DNA of 64,000 nt from assembly GCA_040877415.1 (NCBI GenBank), contig JBBDNV010000088.1, positions 47,169 through 111,168 of the forward strand, in the 5' to 3' direction. This document shows positions 24,841 to 32,681 of this stretch, piece after piece. The stretch comes from JBBDNV01 sp040877415. Lineage in GTDB: Bacteria; Planctomycetota; Planctomycetia; Pirellulales; PALSA-1355. Both the position numbers and the translations under genes were made by a program. Below the pieces are notes generated by a model that saw only the letters and a program-made list of their open reading frames with translations, had not been told where the DNA came from and did not search any database. The stretch's first letter is position 1, and each line of letters begins with the position of its first letter.

Positions 24841-26301
24841 ATGACATGGGGATTCTATGGCCGCACTGAGGAACTTCGGCGCGTAAACGGGATATTGACG
24901 CGGAATCGCTGGTTTTTCGCAAAAATGACCGGCCGGCGGCGAATCGGCAAAACCACCCTAATTCAGCGCGCGATCCAGGCGTCGGATGCCAGACACGTCT
25001 ATTACGTGCAAATCCCCGATTCTGGTCCGGCCGGCGTCCTTTCCGCTGTGAGAGACGCTTTAGAGAGCTTCGGCGTACCGGCAGAGAAATTCCCTCGGCC
25101 ACGAACACTAGCCGAATTCGCGGCGTTGATCAACTCGCTAGCGCGAGCGGGCTACGTGGTGATTCTGGATGAATTCCAATACTTCATTCGATCCCAATTG
25201 GCAGCGTTCTGCTCGTATCTTCAAGCTCAAGTTGACACGCTTTCCGCGGAGGCCGACCAGGTAGTAGGTGGCTTAATCGTGTTGGGATCGATCCATACTG
25301 AGATGACGGCGCTTCTCGAGGATCGGTCGGCCCCACTCTATAGTCGCACGACTGACGAAATCGCCTTGTCGCATCTCGACATCGGATCGATTTTGGAAAT
25401 ACTGCGTGAGCACGCGGACACGGAGCCAAATCGCCTGCTATTTCTTTGGACCTTGTTCGAAGGCGTCCCTAAGTTTTATCGAGACTGCTACGAGCAAGGA
25501 GTCCTAGGCGTAGGGCGTCAAGATTTACTTCGCAAGATATTCTTTGAGAGTTCGTCGCCGTTGCGCACAGAAGCGGACAATTGGTTCTTGCGCGAGTTGC
25601 GTGGCCGCTATGATGTCGTGCTCAAATTCGTCGCCCGGCATGGCGGGAGCATGCACAATGAGCTTGTCGCCCAAATTCAAGAAATCAGTCGCGAAAGTTC
25701 TGAACAGGTTAGTGGATACCTCAAAGTTCTGGTCGAGAGATATGGCTTGATCGAAAAGAAACTGCCTATTTTTGCGCCATCGCGGGCGCGCAAAACTCGC
25801 TACTATTTGGCCGACAATTTTCTCAAGGCGTGGCTGGCGGCCCTTGCTAATCCCGTGGCCGCCCTAAACTTTCGGCCCGTGGAAGTGTTGGTCGCCCGCG
25901 CCGACAAGCTGCTGTTCGACGTCGAAGGTAAAGGGTTTGAAAAACTAGTCGCGAATCTTTATGAGGAGCGCAGCCGTAAGGGGCTACCGGGCTTCAACCT
26001 TACACAACGAATTGAGGGATACTGGGATAAAGGAGGCACGGAAATCGATTTAATCGCGCTAAACGACGCTGAATCGATCATCCGTTTTGGTTCTTGCAAA
26101 CGAGCCGCGGACAAGCTTGTGGCCGACTTGCCAGTTTTCGACGCCCATGTGAGGCGGTTTCTTGAAGTGTTTCCACGCTTTGAAAAATGGAGTATCGAAA
26201 GGGTTTCGATCGCTCCGGTCGTTCCCGCGCACGTGAAGGGAGAAATCAAGGGCCGGGGCCGAATCGTGCAAGACCTGGATGATTTGACCGCCGATCTCTG
26301 A
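24841..26301 (+). CDS. Archaeal-type ATPase (ATPase_2/DUF234-like)
   Basis: 486 residues from ATG 24841, with AGGTG upstream; a GTG at 24832 is the alternative. A STAND-like P-loop ATPase: Walker A GRRRIGKTTLI near residue 33 and Walker B YVVILDEFQYF near 105, with FYGRTEELRRV before it. A middle winged-helix region (SEQVSGYLKVLVERYGLIEK) is followed by a C-terminal DUF234/nuclease-like part. There EGYWDKGGTEIDLIALND and FGSCKRAADKL resemble the D...E-x-K core of restriction-type nucleases. Such proteins are widespread in archaea and sporadic in bacteria, with no proven role; toxin or defence roles are suspected. Codon use is more A/T-rich than its neighbours, consistent with transfer. Confidence 0.85.
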   Translation: MTWGFYGRTEELRRVNGILTRNRWFFAKMTGRRRIGKTTLIQRAIQASDARHVYYVQIPDSGPAGVLSAVRDALESFGVPAEKFPRPRTLAEFAALINSLARAGYVVILDEFQYFIRSQLAAFCSYLQAQVDTLSAEADQVVGGLIVLGSIHTEMTALLEDRSAPLYSRTTDEIALSHLDIGSILEILREHADTEPNRLLFLWTLFEGVPKFYRDCYEQGVLGVGRQDLLRKIFFESSSPLRTEADNWFLRELRGRYDVVLKFVARHGGSMHNELVAQIQEISRESSEQVSGYLKVLVERYGLIEKKLPIFAPSRARKTRYYLADNFLKAWLAALANPVAALNFRPVEVLVARADKLLFDVEGKGFEKLVANLYEERSRKGLPGFNLTQRIEGYWDKGGTEIDLIALNDAESIIRFGSCKRAADKLVADLPVFDAHVRRFLEVFPRFEKWSIERVSIAPVVPAHVKGEIKGRGRIVQDLDDLTADL

Positions 26302-26389
26302 CAAGATGTGACATCTACTGATTTCAGCCAATTTTAGATTGAGCACGTCACGGAACCGTCTTAATGTTTGACAGGGTGATGAGGACCAA

Positions 26390-28189
26390 ATGATGATTTG
26401 CTACTCCGTTCAATCGTTCGCCGCTGTCGCTGCGTTGTTCTTTTTGGCACTGCCTATCGCCAAGGCCGAACTTTCGGCCAAGGAGCAGCTCGACTTGCTG
26501 TTGGCCGATAGCTGGGAGTTCTCGCTCTCGGAAGATCCGCTGTTTGCCACGCACACCGGCGACGGGCGATTCAACGACCGCCTGCCGCGCGAAACGCCCG
26601 CCGACCACCAGCGCCGACTGGCCGCCGAGCGCAAGTTTCTGGCGCGCCTCGAAGCGATCGACCGCGACGCGCTTGCGCGCCAAGACCGGGTCAATTACGA
26701 CATCTTCCGCCGCCAGAAGCGCGACGCGATCGCCGAATATGAGTTTCGGGCGCACCTGATGCCGATCACCAACCGCTCGGGTTTTCACGTCTCCTTTCCC
26801 GAGCTGCCGCTCGAGGTGCCGCTGGCCACAGTGCGCGACTACGAGAACTACGTGGCACGGCTGGGGGCGTTCGATCAATATACGCTCGACCACGTCGAGC
26901 TGATGCGCGAAGGGATCAAGCAGGGCTTTACGCTGCCCAGCGTCGTGATGGCGGACGTCGACAAGGTGCTCGCGCCGCACATTGTCGACGATCCGGCGCG
27001 CAGCTTGCTCTACAAGCCGTTTATCGAATTCCCCGCTGCGTTTAGCGATTCCGATCGCGAGCGCCTGGCGGCCGCCGGCAAAGCGGCGATCGTCGAGCAC
27101 GTGGTGCCCGGCTATCGGAAGCTGCTTAAGTTCATGACGAGCGAGTATCTGCCGGCATGTCGCGAGCAGATTGGGGCCAGGGCGTTGCCGCGGGGCCGCG
27201 AGTTCTACCGCTATCGCGTGCGGCACCATACGACCCTCGACGTCGATCCGCAAGCGGTCCACGACACCGGCCTGGGCGAAGTGCGCAGGATCAAACGCGA
27301 GATGCAAGACGCGATCCGCCGCACGGGCTTCAACGGCGATTTTCCCGCCTTTGTCGAATTCCTGCGCACCGATCCGCAGTTTTATGCCGATACGCCCGAG
27401 CAGTTGCTGAAGGAAACCAGCCTGGTGCTGAAGCGCATGGACGGCGAGCTGCCAAAACTTTTTAGAAAACTGCCGCGCGCTCCGTACGGCATCCGCGAGA
27501 TTCCCGACTTCATCGCCCCCCGCACCACGACGGCCTACTATCAGCCCCCGTCCGGGGACGGCAGCCGGGCCGGTTTCTATTATGTGAATACGTACAACCT
27601 GAAGAGCCGGCCGCTGTATGAGATCGAAGCCCTGTCGCTGCACGAGGCCGTGCCGGGCCATCATATCCAGATTGCGCTGCAGCAAGAGCTCACGGGGCTG
27701 CCGCCGTTTCGCCGCTTTGCACACGCCACGGCGTTTGTCGAAGGCTGGGGCCTGTACGCCGAACGATTGGGGCTCGAAGCCGGGTTCTACCACGATCCTT
27801 ACCGCGATTTCGGCCGGCTCAGCTACGAAATGTGGCGGGCCTGCCGGCTGGTGGTCGACACCGGCATGCACGATCTCGGCTGGACGCGGCAGCAGGCCAT
27901 CCAATTCATGGCCGACAACACGGCCTTGACGCTGCACAACATCGCGGCCGAGGTCGACCGCTACATCTCCTGGCCCGGCCAGGCAACGGCCTATAAGATG
28001 GGCGAGCTCACGATCCGCTCGCTACGGAAACTGGCCGAGGAGCGGCTGGGAGACAAATTTGACGTCCGCGAGTTTCACGACGTCGTGCTCTCCGAAGGCG
28101 CCGTGCCGCTCGACGTGCTCGAGGAAAACGTGACGGCCTATATCGAAAACAGGGCCGGTTCGAGTCAACCTTCGGACGGGCGGCAGTAA
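26390..28189 (+). CDS. DUF885 family metallopeptidase-like protein, exported
   Basis: 599 residues with a signal peptide (SFAAVAALFFLALPIAKAEL). DUF885 proteins carry a zinc-peptidase-like motif: SLHEAVPGHHIQIALQQE near residue 418 gives H-E-x-x-P-G-H-H, and TAFVEGWGLYAERLGLE about 35 residues later gives the third ligand Glu. YYVNTYN precedes it, as in the family. Peptidase activity is inferred from the motif. Length is typical. It starts 88 bases after the ATPase gene but has the high G+C of the host, so the two are probably unrelated. It ends 11 bases from the convergent methyltransferase gene. Confidence 0.88.
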   Translation: MMICYSVQSFAAVAALFFLALPIAKAELSAKEQLDLLLADSWEFSLSEDPLFATHTGDGRFNDRLPRETPADHQRRLAAERKFLARLEAIDRDALARQDRVNYDIFRRQKRDAIAEYEFRAHLMPITNRSGFHVSFPELPLEVPLATVRDYENYVARLGAFDQYTLDHVELMREGIKQGFTLPSVVMADVDKVLAPHIVDDPARSLLYKPFIEFPAAFSDSDRERLAAAGKAAIVEHVVPGYRKLLKFMTSEYLPACREQIGARALPRGREFYRYRVRHHTTLDVDPQAVHDTGLGEVRRIKREMQDAIRRTGFNGDFPAFVEFLRTDPQFYADTPEQLLKETSLVLKRMDGELPKLFRKLPRAPYGIREIPDFIAPRTTTAYYQPPSGDGSRAGFYYVNTYNLKSRPLYEIEALSLHEAVPGHHIQIALQQELTGLPPFRRFAHATAFVEGWGLYAERLGLEAGFYHDPYRDFGRLSYEMWRACRLVVDTGMHDLGWTRQQAIQFMADNTALTLHNIAAEVDRYISWPGQATAYKMGELTIRSLRKLAEERLGDKFDVREFHDVVLSEGAVPLDVLEENVTAYIENRAGSSQPSDGRQ

Positions 28190-28200
28190 CGGTTCGCCGT

Positions 28201-28869
28201 CTAACTGCGCGCAATCTTCCGCAGCACCTGGATCATGGAATCGCGAGCCAAAGGAGCGGGGGCGACGGTTTCCGGCAGCGAGCTGAAACTCTGTTCCGAA
28301 AACACGCCCGCCAACGCCGCGCGCATGTCAAAGCCGTCGTCGACGTAGCCTTTGTCCGTGGGAACGCAACGCCAGCGGCCGTTGAGAGCGTACAAAAGCC
28401 CGTCAGGCACCAGCGCCCTGTCGATCCGCGAGATGACGTCCATCGGGTCATACGCATGCTGGATCACCCACAGGCAAATGCAGAAGTCGGCGCGAAATCC
28501 CCGCTGGATCATTTTTTCCAACACTTCGGGCGACCAGGTCGTAAAGCGCTCGGAAAGTACGTACTCCGGCGCGAGCAGCCGCATGGATTTGCTGGCGTCG
28601 ATTCCCACGGCGTGACAACCGTGCTTTTCGACTAGCCCCTTGGAAATTCGACCGGTGCCGCAGCCATAATCGAGCACCCAGCTCTCGGCTTCGATGGGAA
28701 AGAATTTGCCGATGTCTTCCACGACATAAGCCGTTTCCAGCACCCAGCGCTCCGCGCCGGTCATGCCCTGCTCGGAAGTGACGGTGAGCATTTTCGCATG
28801 TTCGAGCGATGGCACTTCGTAAAAGTCCGGTCGAAACACCGCGCGGCGATCACGGTCATCCTGCGCCAT
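28201..28869 (-). CDS. Class I SAM-dependent methyltransferase
   Basis: 222 residues. SAM-binding motif I is WVLDYGCGTGRISKGLVEKH near residue 64, followed by AVGIDASKSM (motif II acidic residue), FCICLWVIQHAYDPMDVISR and ALVPDGLLYALNGR. This is the arrangement of Methyltransf_11/25-type enzymes acting on small molecules. The substrate is not evident. Cytoplasmic. Single gene between the DUF885 gene and the tRNA. Confidence 0.85.
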   Translation of the reverse strand: MAQDDRDRRAVFRPDFYEVPSLEHAKMLTVTSEQGMTGAERWVLETAYVVEDIGKFFPIEAESWVLDYGCGTGRISKGLVEKHGCHAVGIDASKSMRLLAPEYVLSERFTTWSPEVLEKMIQRGFRADFCICLWVIQHAYDPMDVISRIDRALVPDGLLYALNGRWRCVPTDKGYVDDGFDMRAALAGVFSEQSFSSLPETVAPAPLARDSMIQVLRKIARS

Positions 28870-29260
28870 AAGTTTTCCCGATCAATCGAGCGAGCCGGCG
28901 AAGCGACTTGGAGCGAAACGCCATCATGATCTGTCGCGCGGTTCCTCGAAAGATGGCTTGCGGAATTTTCCCCCGAATTGTACCTCGCCTCGCGCGCGGG
29001 CGTGAGCGGCCCATCTGTTTGGCTCTGTTTGGCGGCCTTTGCCGCCGTCGCAGCAGGGACGCGCGCCGGCGCTCCCCAGCCTATTGTCGCCTATTGTCGC
29101 TTGGGCTTGCCACCGGGCCGGTGACGGGTATTCTGGGACATGGGTGCTTGGCGATGCGCGTGACGCGTCGGGCCCGAACCCAAACGGGCTCCCGAGGCGT
29201 CCTATTCACATCCTGGGCACCTGCCACAAACCAACAATCCCTTTCCAAAGCAACCACTTT
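28870..29260. other. Intergenic region before tRNA-Lys
   Basis: About 390 bases. A 10-base direct repeat (CTATTGTCGC twice, about 29082-29101) is the only pattern noticed. No gene is supported. It presumably holds the methyltransferase and tRNA promoters. Confidence 0.5.
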
Positions 29261-29333
<73 letters not shown>

Positions 29334-29346
29334 TTCGCAAAAACGC

Positions 29347-29387
29347 CCCGCAAATCTCAACAAAGCAGGGGTTTGCGGGTTTTCTTT
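29347..29387 (+). terminator. Intrinsic terminator of tRNA-Lys
   Basis: CCCGCAAA (29347-29354) and TTTGCGGG (29372-29379) form a perfect 8-bp stem with a 17-base loop, followed by TTTTCTTT. Confidence 0.85.
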
Positions 29388-29549
29388 GCGCGCGCCATCG
29401 CAAGTCGCCTGGATGCTCAGAAGTGGACTGTTTTGCGCGCACAAGCGCGCGCATAAAGTCGGATCAGAAAAGGTTCCTGGAACAGTTCAAGCCTCTTTTG
29501 CATGATGTGTCGAGAGCTCCTCCGCAGCGTCAACCCGCCTGCGCGGTGT

Positions 29550-29786
29550 CTATGGCCGTCCGTTTTGAGTGGCGTCGTAGACGCCTTGCACCACGCCCAC
29601 CGCGTTGCCGGCGGCGTCGCAGGCGATCAATGCGCCGCTCGCGGCGCGAGCTACTGAGCCGCCCTTACTCAGCGCCGAAGCGATCCCGCCGGTTCCCACG
29701 GCTATCAGCACCTGCCCGCTACCCGTCGAGATCGCCACCGCCGTGTCGTATCCCCTGGCTCGGTCCTCCTTGGTGACGCCGATCAA
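29550..29786 (-). pseudogene. Fragment of a polymorphic-toxin-like protein
   Basis: An open frame of 78 codons, bounded by TAA directly upstream of its TTG and by TAG after NGRP. The sequence (TKEDRARGYDTAVAISTGSG, IASALSKGGSVARAASGALI, AAGNAVGVVQGVYDATQNG) looks like an internal Gly/Ala-rich segment ahead of a toxin tip, not a complete protein. It lies at the distal end of the island and is most likely a remnant. Confidence 0.5.
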
Positions 29787-29820
29787 TTAGAGTAAGGGCG
29801 CGACGAATGCGCGTTATGTG

Positions 29821-30135
29821 CTATTCGTTAAAGGGTGTGAGAAGGCTCTCGACTTCTGACGCTCGGAGAAGTCGAGAGAACAGCTCGGTTCCTGATTGCA
29901 AGTCGTCGGCCTCGATCGCAAAGACGCGCTCGACGCGATCAAATAGCCATCGCAGTTCAGCTCCGCCCTCAACGCGATAGCTGGTTTCTTGTCGTCGACC
30001 GATTGCGGTTGCAATTTTGATCGCATCCTCTTCGGTATTGGCTTTCACAAGCACAATACTTTCCTCCCAAAGCAAATCCCTTGGCGTGCGATCAGCCGCC
30101 TCACTTCTGAGCAGAATTGCCGCACTAAACCACAT
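29821..30135 (-). CDS. DUF4288-like protein, possible immunity protein
   Basis: 104 residues. It opens MWFSAAILLRSEA and continues with ESIVLVKANTEEDAIKIATA, then YRVEGGAELRWLFDRVERVF, following the W-x-S-A...E-A...W-x-F-x-x-V-x-x-V pattern of DUF4288. That family is small, cytoplasmic and often next to polymorphic toxins. It lies 60 bases after a toxin fragment on the same strand, the usual immunity position. The immunity role is inference. Confidence 0.6.
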   Translation of the reverse strand: MWFSAAILLRSEAADRTPRDLLWEESIVLVKANTEEDAIKIATAIGRRQETSYRVEGGAELRWLFDRVERVFAIEADDLQSGTELFSRLLRASEVESLLTPFNE

Positions 30136-30195
30136 ATCAGGCGTCCCCCTAGAGTATTTGCACGCAACGATTGCACCAGCATGTCAGAACTTGCG

Positions 30196-30735
30196 CTACT
30201 TCCTGAACCGACTGTCTTTCAAAAGCTTCAAGGCCTTCTTTGCTTTTCCGGCGAGGGGCCCTGTGCCTTTTGCGAGCTCCATGATATCCTTCAGTCTCAT
30301 CTTGAGCATCTCGCCGGGAGACTCTCGCAGAACACCTCCTTTGAGCTCCTTTGAAATGATGTTTTGCGCCGTGTCCGTAAGGCGCTTGATCGCGGCCTGG
30401 GCAGCCTTGCGTTCTCCAGCACTCAAGCCGCCGGAGCTGATCAGATCTTTGAGTCGCGTCAGGTCGCCTTTGGCGGCGGCCTGTGCAATAGCATGATCTT
30501 TGGAACTTGCGGAGACTAATTGAAAGGGATTTGGAGATCCCGGCCCAGCGTCTGGCCCGTTAAGTGACTTCTGCGCGCTACCCGACCCGCCGGTAGTCGC
30601 AAACCAGCCGGCATTCGGCGGGCCGCCGCGCCGCGGATGCTTGGAAGGATCCCATTGGGCTTCCTGCACATCCCAGCCTTCGACAAGCCGCTCTAATCGC
30701 CCATGCGCGTCCCTGGCTTTGGCCTCGATTGTCAA
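30196..30735 (-). CDS. Truncated polymorphic toxin with the DPSKHPR module
   Basis: 179 residues as drawn, from a TTG with no good Shine-Dalgarno. The frame continues upstream to a TGA near 30806 and encodes HRLAKISPEHERHLRRLL, the same helical repeat as in the deaminase toxin, so the true N-terminus has been lost. Residues 20-47 hold WDVQEAQWDPSKHPRRGGPP and NAGWFATTGG, nearly identical to the deaminase toxin. After about residue 65 the protein differs: a Lys-rich helical C-terminal domain (SSKDHAIAQAAAKGDLTRLK, ELAKGTGPLAGKAKKALKLL). This is probably an orphan toxin tip joined to the shared linker. The activity of the tip is unknown. Confidence 0.6.
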   Translation of the reverse strand: MTIEAKARDAHGRLERLVEGWDVQEAQWDPSKHPRRGGPPNAGWFATTGGSGSAQKSLNGPDAGPGSPNPFQLVSASSKDHAIAQAAAKGDLTRLKDLISSGGLSAGERKAAQAAIKRLTDTAQNIISKELKGGVLRESPGEMLKMRLKDIMELAKGTGPLAGKAKKALKLLKDSRFRK

Positions 30736-30832
30736 CAGGCGCCGGAGATGGCGTTCGTGCTCTGGCGAGATTTTGGCGAGTCGATGCGGTTTCTGCCGCC
30801 TTTTTCTTCGTCAAGATTCGGCTCCTGAGACG

Positions 30833-31219
30833 TCATTCTCCGCGCAAATCAGAGAAATCATCGACGAATCGTTCTTTCGAGTACATGGCCAGCCAGCCAT
30901 CGCTTCCCGCGAACCAGCCGGCAAGCTCACCGAGTCCTTGCGTTGTAAGATCGACGACGGTTCCGTTTGAAGTTGTATATGCAAGTCTAAGACTTCCCTC
31001 ATCGATCGCGTGGAGCAGGTAGAAGATTGTATCGTCCACAATGTCGGGTATGAGGACGCGGGCAAAGTCGTCGGGTGCCTCTTCGCTTGCCGCCTTGGCC
31101 CAACGCTTCGCGAGGGCATACCGCGCGGTTGGCAACAATGCCCTGTCGTTGCTTTGAATGGAAGCATCTCTAACGAGCTCAATAAGCCTCTTGGCGAAGT
31201 CTTCGATTTCGGGAGTCAT
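30833..31219 (-). CDS. Small acidic protein, candidate immunity protein
   Basis: 128 residues from ATG 31219. Helix-rich: EIEDFAKRLIELVRDASIQS, then FARVLIPDIVDDTIFYLLHA, and a C-terminal WFAGSDGWLAMYSKERF. I do not recognise a named family, but the composition and size are those of immunity proteins. It lies between a transposable-like element and a toxin fragment, both on this strand. Whether it neutralises the following or a lost toxin is unknown. Confidence 0.6.
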   Translation of the reverse strand: MTPEIEDFAKRLIELVRDASIQSNDRALLPTARYALAKRWAKAASEEAPDDFARVLIPDIVDDTIFYLLHAIDEGSLRLAYTTSNGTVVDLTTQGLGELAGWFAGSDGWLAMYSKERFVDDFSDLRGE

Positions 31220-31258
31220 GTTGTCAGTTCCCCCATGGAATTCTTGTTGGGCCAGGTA

Positions 31259-31438
31259 GGCAGGGCTTACGCATCAAAATGAGCCAGTTTCAGGCCAGTT
31301 TTCCGCGTTGTTTTAGAGCCAGGGGGGCAGCCCCCGATAGCAACTGCCAAGATTTCGCGAAAAGAGTCTGCGGAGCAAAACTGCGAAAACCGGTCGTTCG
31401 AAGGACTTGCGCCCCGATTTTGATGCGTAGGCCCTGCC
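31259..31438. mobile_element. MITE-like element with 22-bp terminal inverted repeats
   Basis: The left end 31259-31280 starts GGCAGGGCTTACGCATCAAA. The right end 31417-31438 is its inverse complement with one difference in 22 bases. The 180-base element has no transposase. No clear target-site duplication is visible. It separates two immunity-like genes and is probably mobilised by an unrelated IS using the same ends. Confidence 0.75.
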
Positions 31439-31454
31439 GGGCGAGCAGGCGTCA

Positions 31455-32057
31455 CTAAGCAATCGTAATGGCTTGTTCCGCCGCACTGCGTTGTCGGAGG
31501 TTGTCGAGCAACTCTCGTAATAGGGAGTCACCGGCGGAACTGAGATCGGCGATGTCGCGAGCTTGTCTTTCAAGCTCCGCCTGGATGACGGAATCACCTA
31601 AGACACGCATTTCCGCTCCCGGCTCACTTGGCGAGATATTGTCCCTGCTAGTCACGAAGTAATCCAGCGCCTCGTATACGCGCCGCGCTGCCCAGGCTGC
31701 TTCCTGTGCGTCTGCCGACTGTAGGCACTGCAAGCAATACGCCAGAGCCGACAATGCGTCCTCGGCATACGCGGTCAGCGGGGTCCAGCCGGGCGCGTCC
31801 TGATCGGGAATCAAGGCCATGACCTCGGCCAGCAATCGATCAGTAGTCGCCACTTCGGGGGAAGTTAGGATGTGCGTCCAGGCATAGTCTAGCGCGGCGT
31901 CACAAGCGGCCGATCGATCGTTCCGCCCGCTGTTGGCGAGGAAGCGATGGTAGACGTCAGCAAGCCGCTGGGCGCAACTGGCCGCAAAAGCCACGCGCGA
32001 GCGCGGCGGCAAGCGGTCAAGGTCGTGTTTGAGCACTTGTTCTTGGAATTTGAGCAT
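31455..32057 (-). CDS. DUF416 family protein, possible immunity protein
   Basis: 200 residues from ATG 32057. The N-terminus (FQEQVLKHDLDRLPPRSRVA, then FAASCAQRLADVYHRF) and the later SALAYCLQCLQSADAQEAAW match DUF416, the family of E. coli YjaG, whose role is unsettled. Here the start lies 5 bases after the stop of a toxin-linker remnant, the usual place of an immunity gene, so a role in immunity is likely but inferred. Confidence 0.75.
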   Translation of the reverse strand: MLKFQEQVLKHDLDRLPPRSRVAFAASCAQRLADVYHRFLANSGRNDRSAACDAALDYAWTHILTSPEVATTDRLLAEVMALIPDQDAPGWTPLTAYAEDALSALAYCLQCLQSADAQEAAWAARRVYEALDYFVTSRDNISPSEPGAEMRVLGDSVIQAELERQARDIADLSSAGDSLLRELLDNLRQRSAAEQAITIA

Positions 32058-32062
32058 TGCGG

Positions 32063-32219
32063 CTACCTGGGAAATTCGGCTGTCGCGGCGCCCAGTGCCA
32101 GATCGAACTCAATGCCAGTCGGCTTCAGCCCGGCCGGTGAGCCGCCCATGTGGACCGCGAATCCGGCGAGCGAAGATGCGGTCGCTGCCAATCGCACTGC
32201 CGCGCGCCGACGACCATCT
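32063..32219 (-). pseudogene. Toxin linker remnant
   Basis: A short frame ending in TAG at 32063-32065 encodes AVHMGGSPAGLKPTGIEFDL followed by ALGAATAEFPR. This matches RVGRAVHMGGSPTGMKPTGI in the middle of the deaminase toxin, but the deaminase part is missing. It is a leftover of a paralogous toxin gene whose tip was deleted, directly followed by DUF416. Confidence 0.65.
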
Positions 32220-32654
32220 TCATAAGACCGATTCAATGACTAAGAACAACGGCCGCTTGTCGTCGAACGCGGCAGCCGCTTCATAGACTGCTTCGGTAGA
32301 TGCCTCAAACGGGTCATCTTTGGCAGCAAATAGGAGCGCAGAGACTGCTCTCGCCTGAGCAAACTTCCGCAAGTAGTCTTCGGTAGTTGCTCGTCCTTCC
32401 TCAGCGGCTTCCTGTAAATCAAAGTATTCATTGTCAAGAATCGACATAAGTGCTTCTACCTCTGCCTGCTGCGCCGCTGAAATGCCGCCTGCCGTACGGA
32501 GACTCTCGCATGCTTCGTCAACGGCAGCATGCTGAATGTGCGCCTTTTCAATGGCAAACTCAGACGCAGCAATGGCGGCTGCCCGCTGTTTGGCAGGTGA
32601 TGCTTGACTTAACCGCTGAACAAGTTCAGGAGCCAGTGTTTCCAGACGGTCCAT
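32220..32654 (-). CDS. Candidate immunity protein of the deaminase toxin
   Basis: 144 residues, almost entirely helical and acidic (LAPELVQRLSQASPAKQRAA, VEALMSILDNEYFDLQEAAE). It begins 27 bases after the toxin stop on the same strand, exactly where immunity genes of polymorphic toxins lie. No known family is recognised. Assignment as the cognate inhibitor rests on position and size only. Confidence 0.65.
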   Translation of the reverse strand: MDRLETLAPELVQRLSQASPAKQRAAAIAASEFAIEKAHIQHAAVDEACESLRTAGGISAAQQAEVEALMSILDNEYFDLQEAAEEGRATTEDYLRKFAQARAVSALLFAAKDDPFEASTEAVYEAAAAFDDKRPLFLVIESVL

Positions 32655-32681
32655 TGATAGTACCTCTTTGAGTGCAATTGG

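Noticed and set aside
29081..29101. Start of a CRISPR array (CTATTGTCGC twice)
   Set aside because: Only two adjacent 10-base units without spacers; no CRISPR array is present anywhere in the window.
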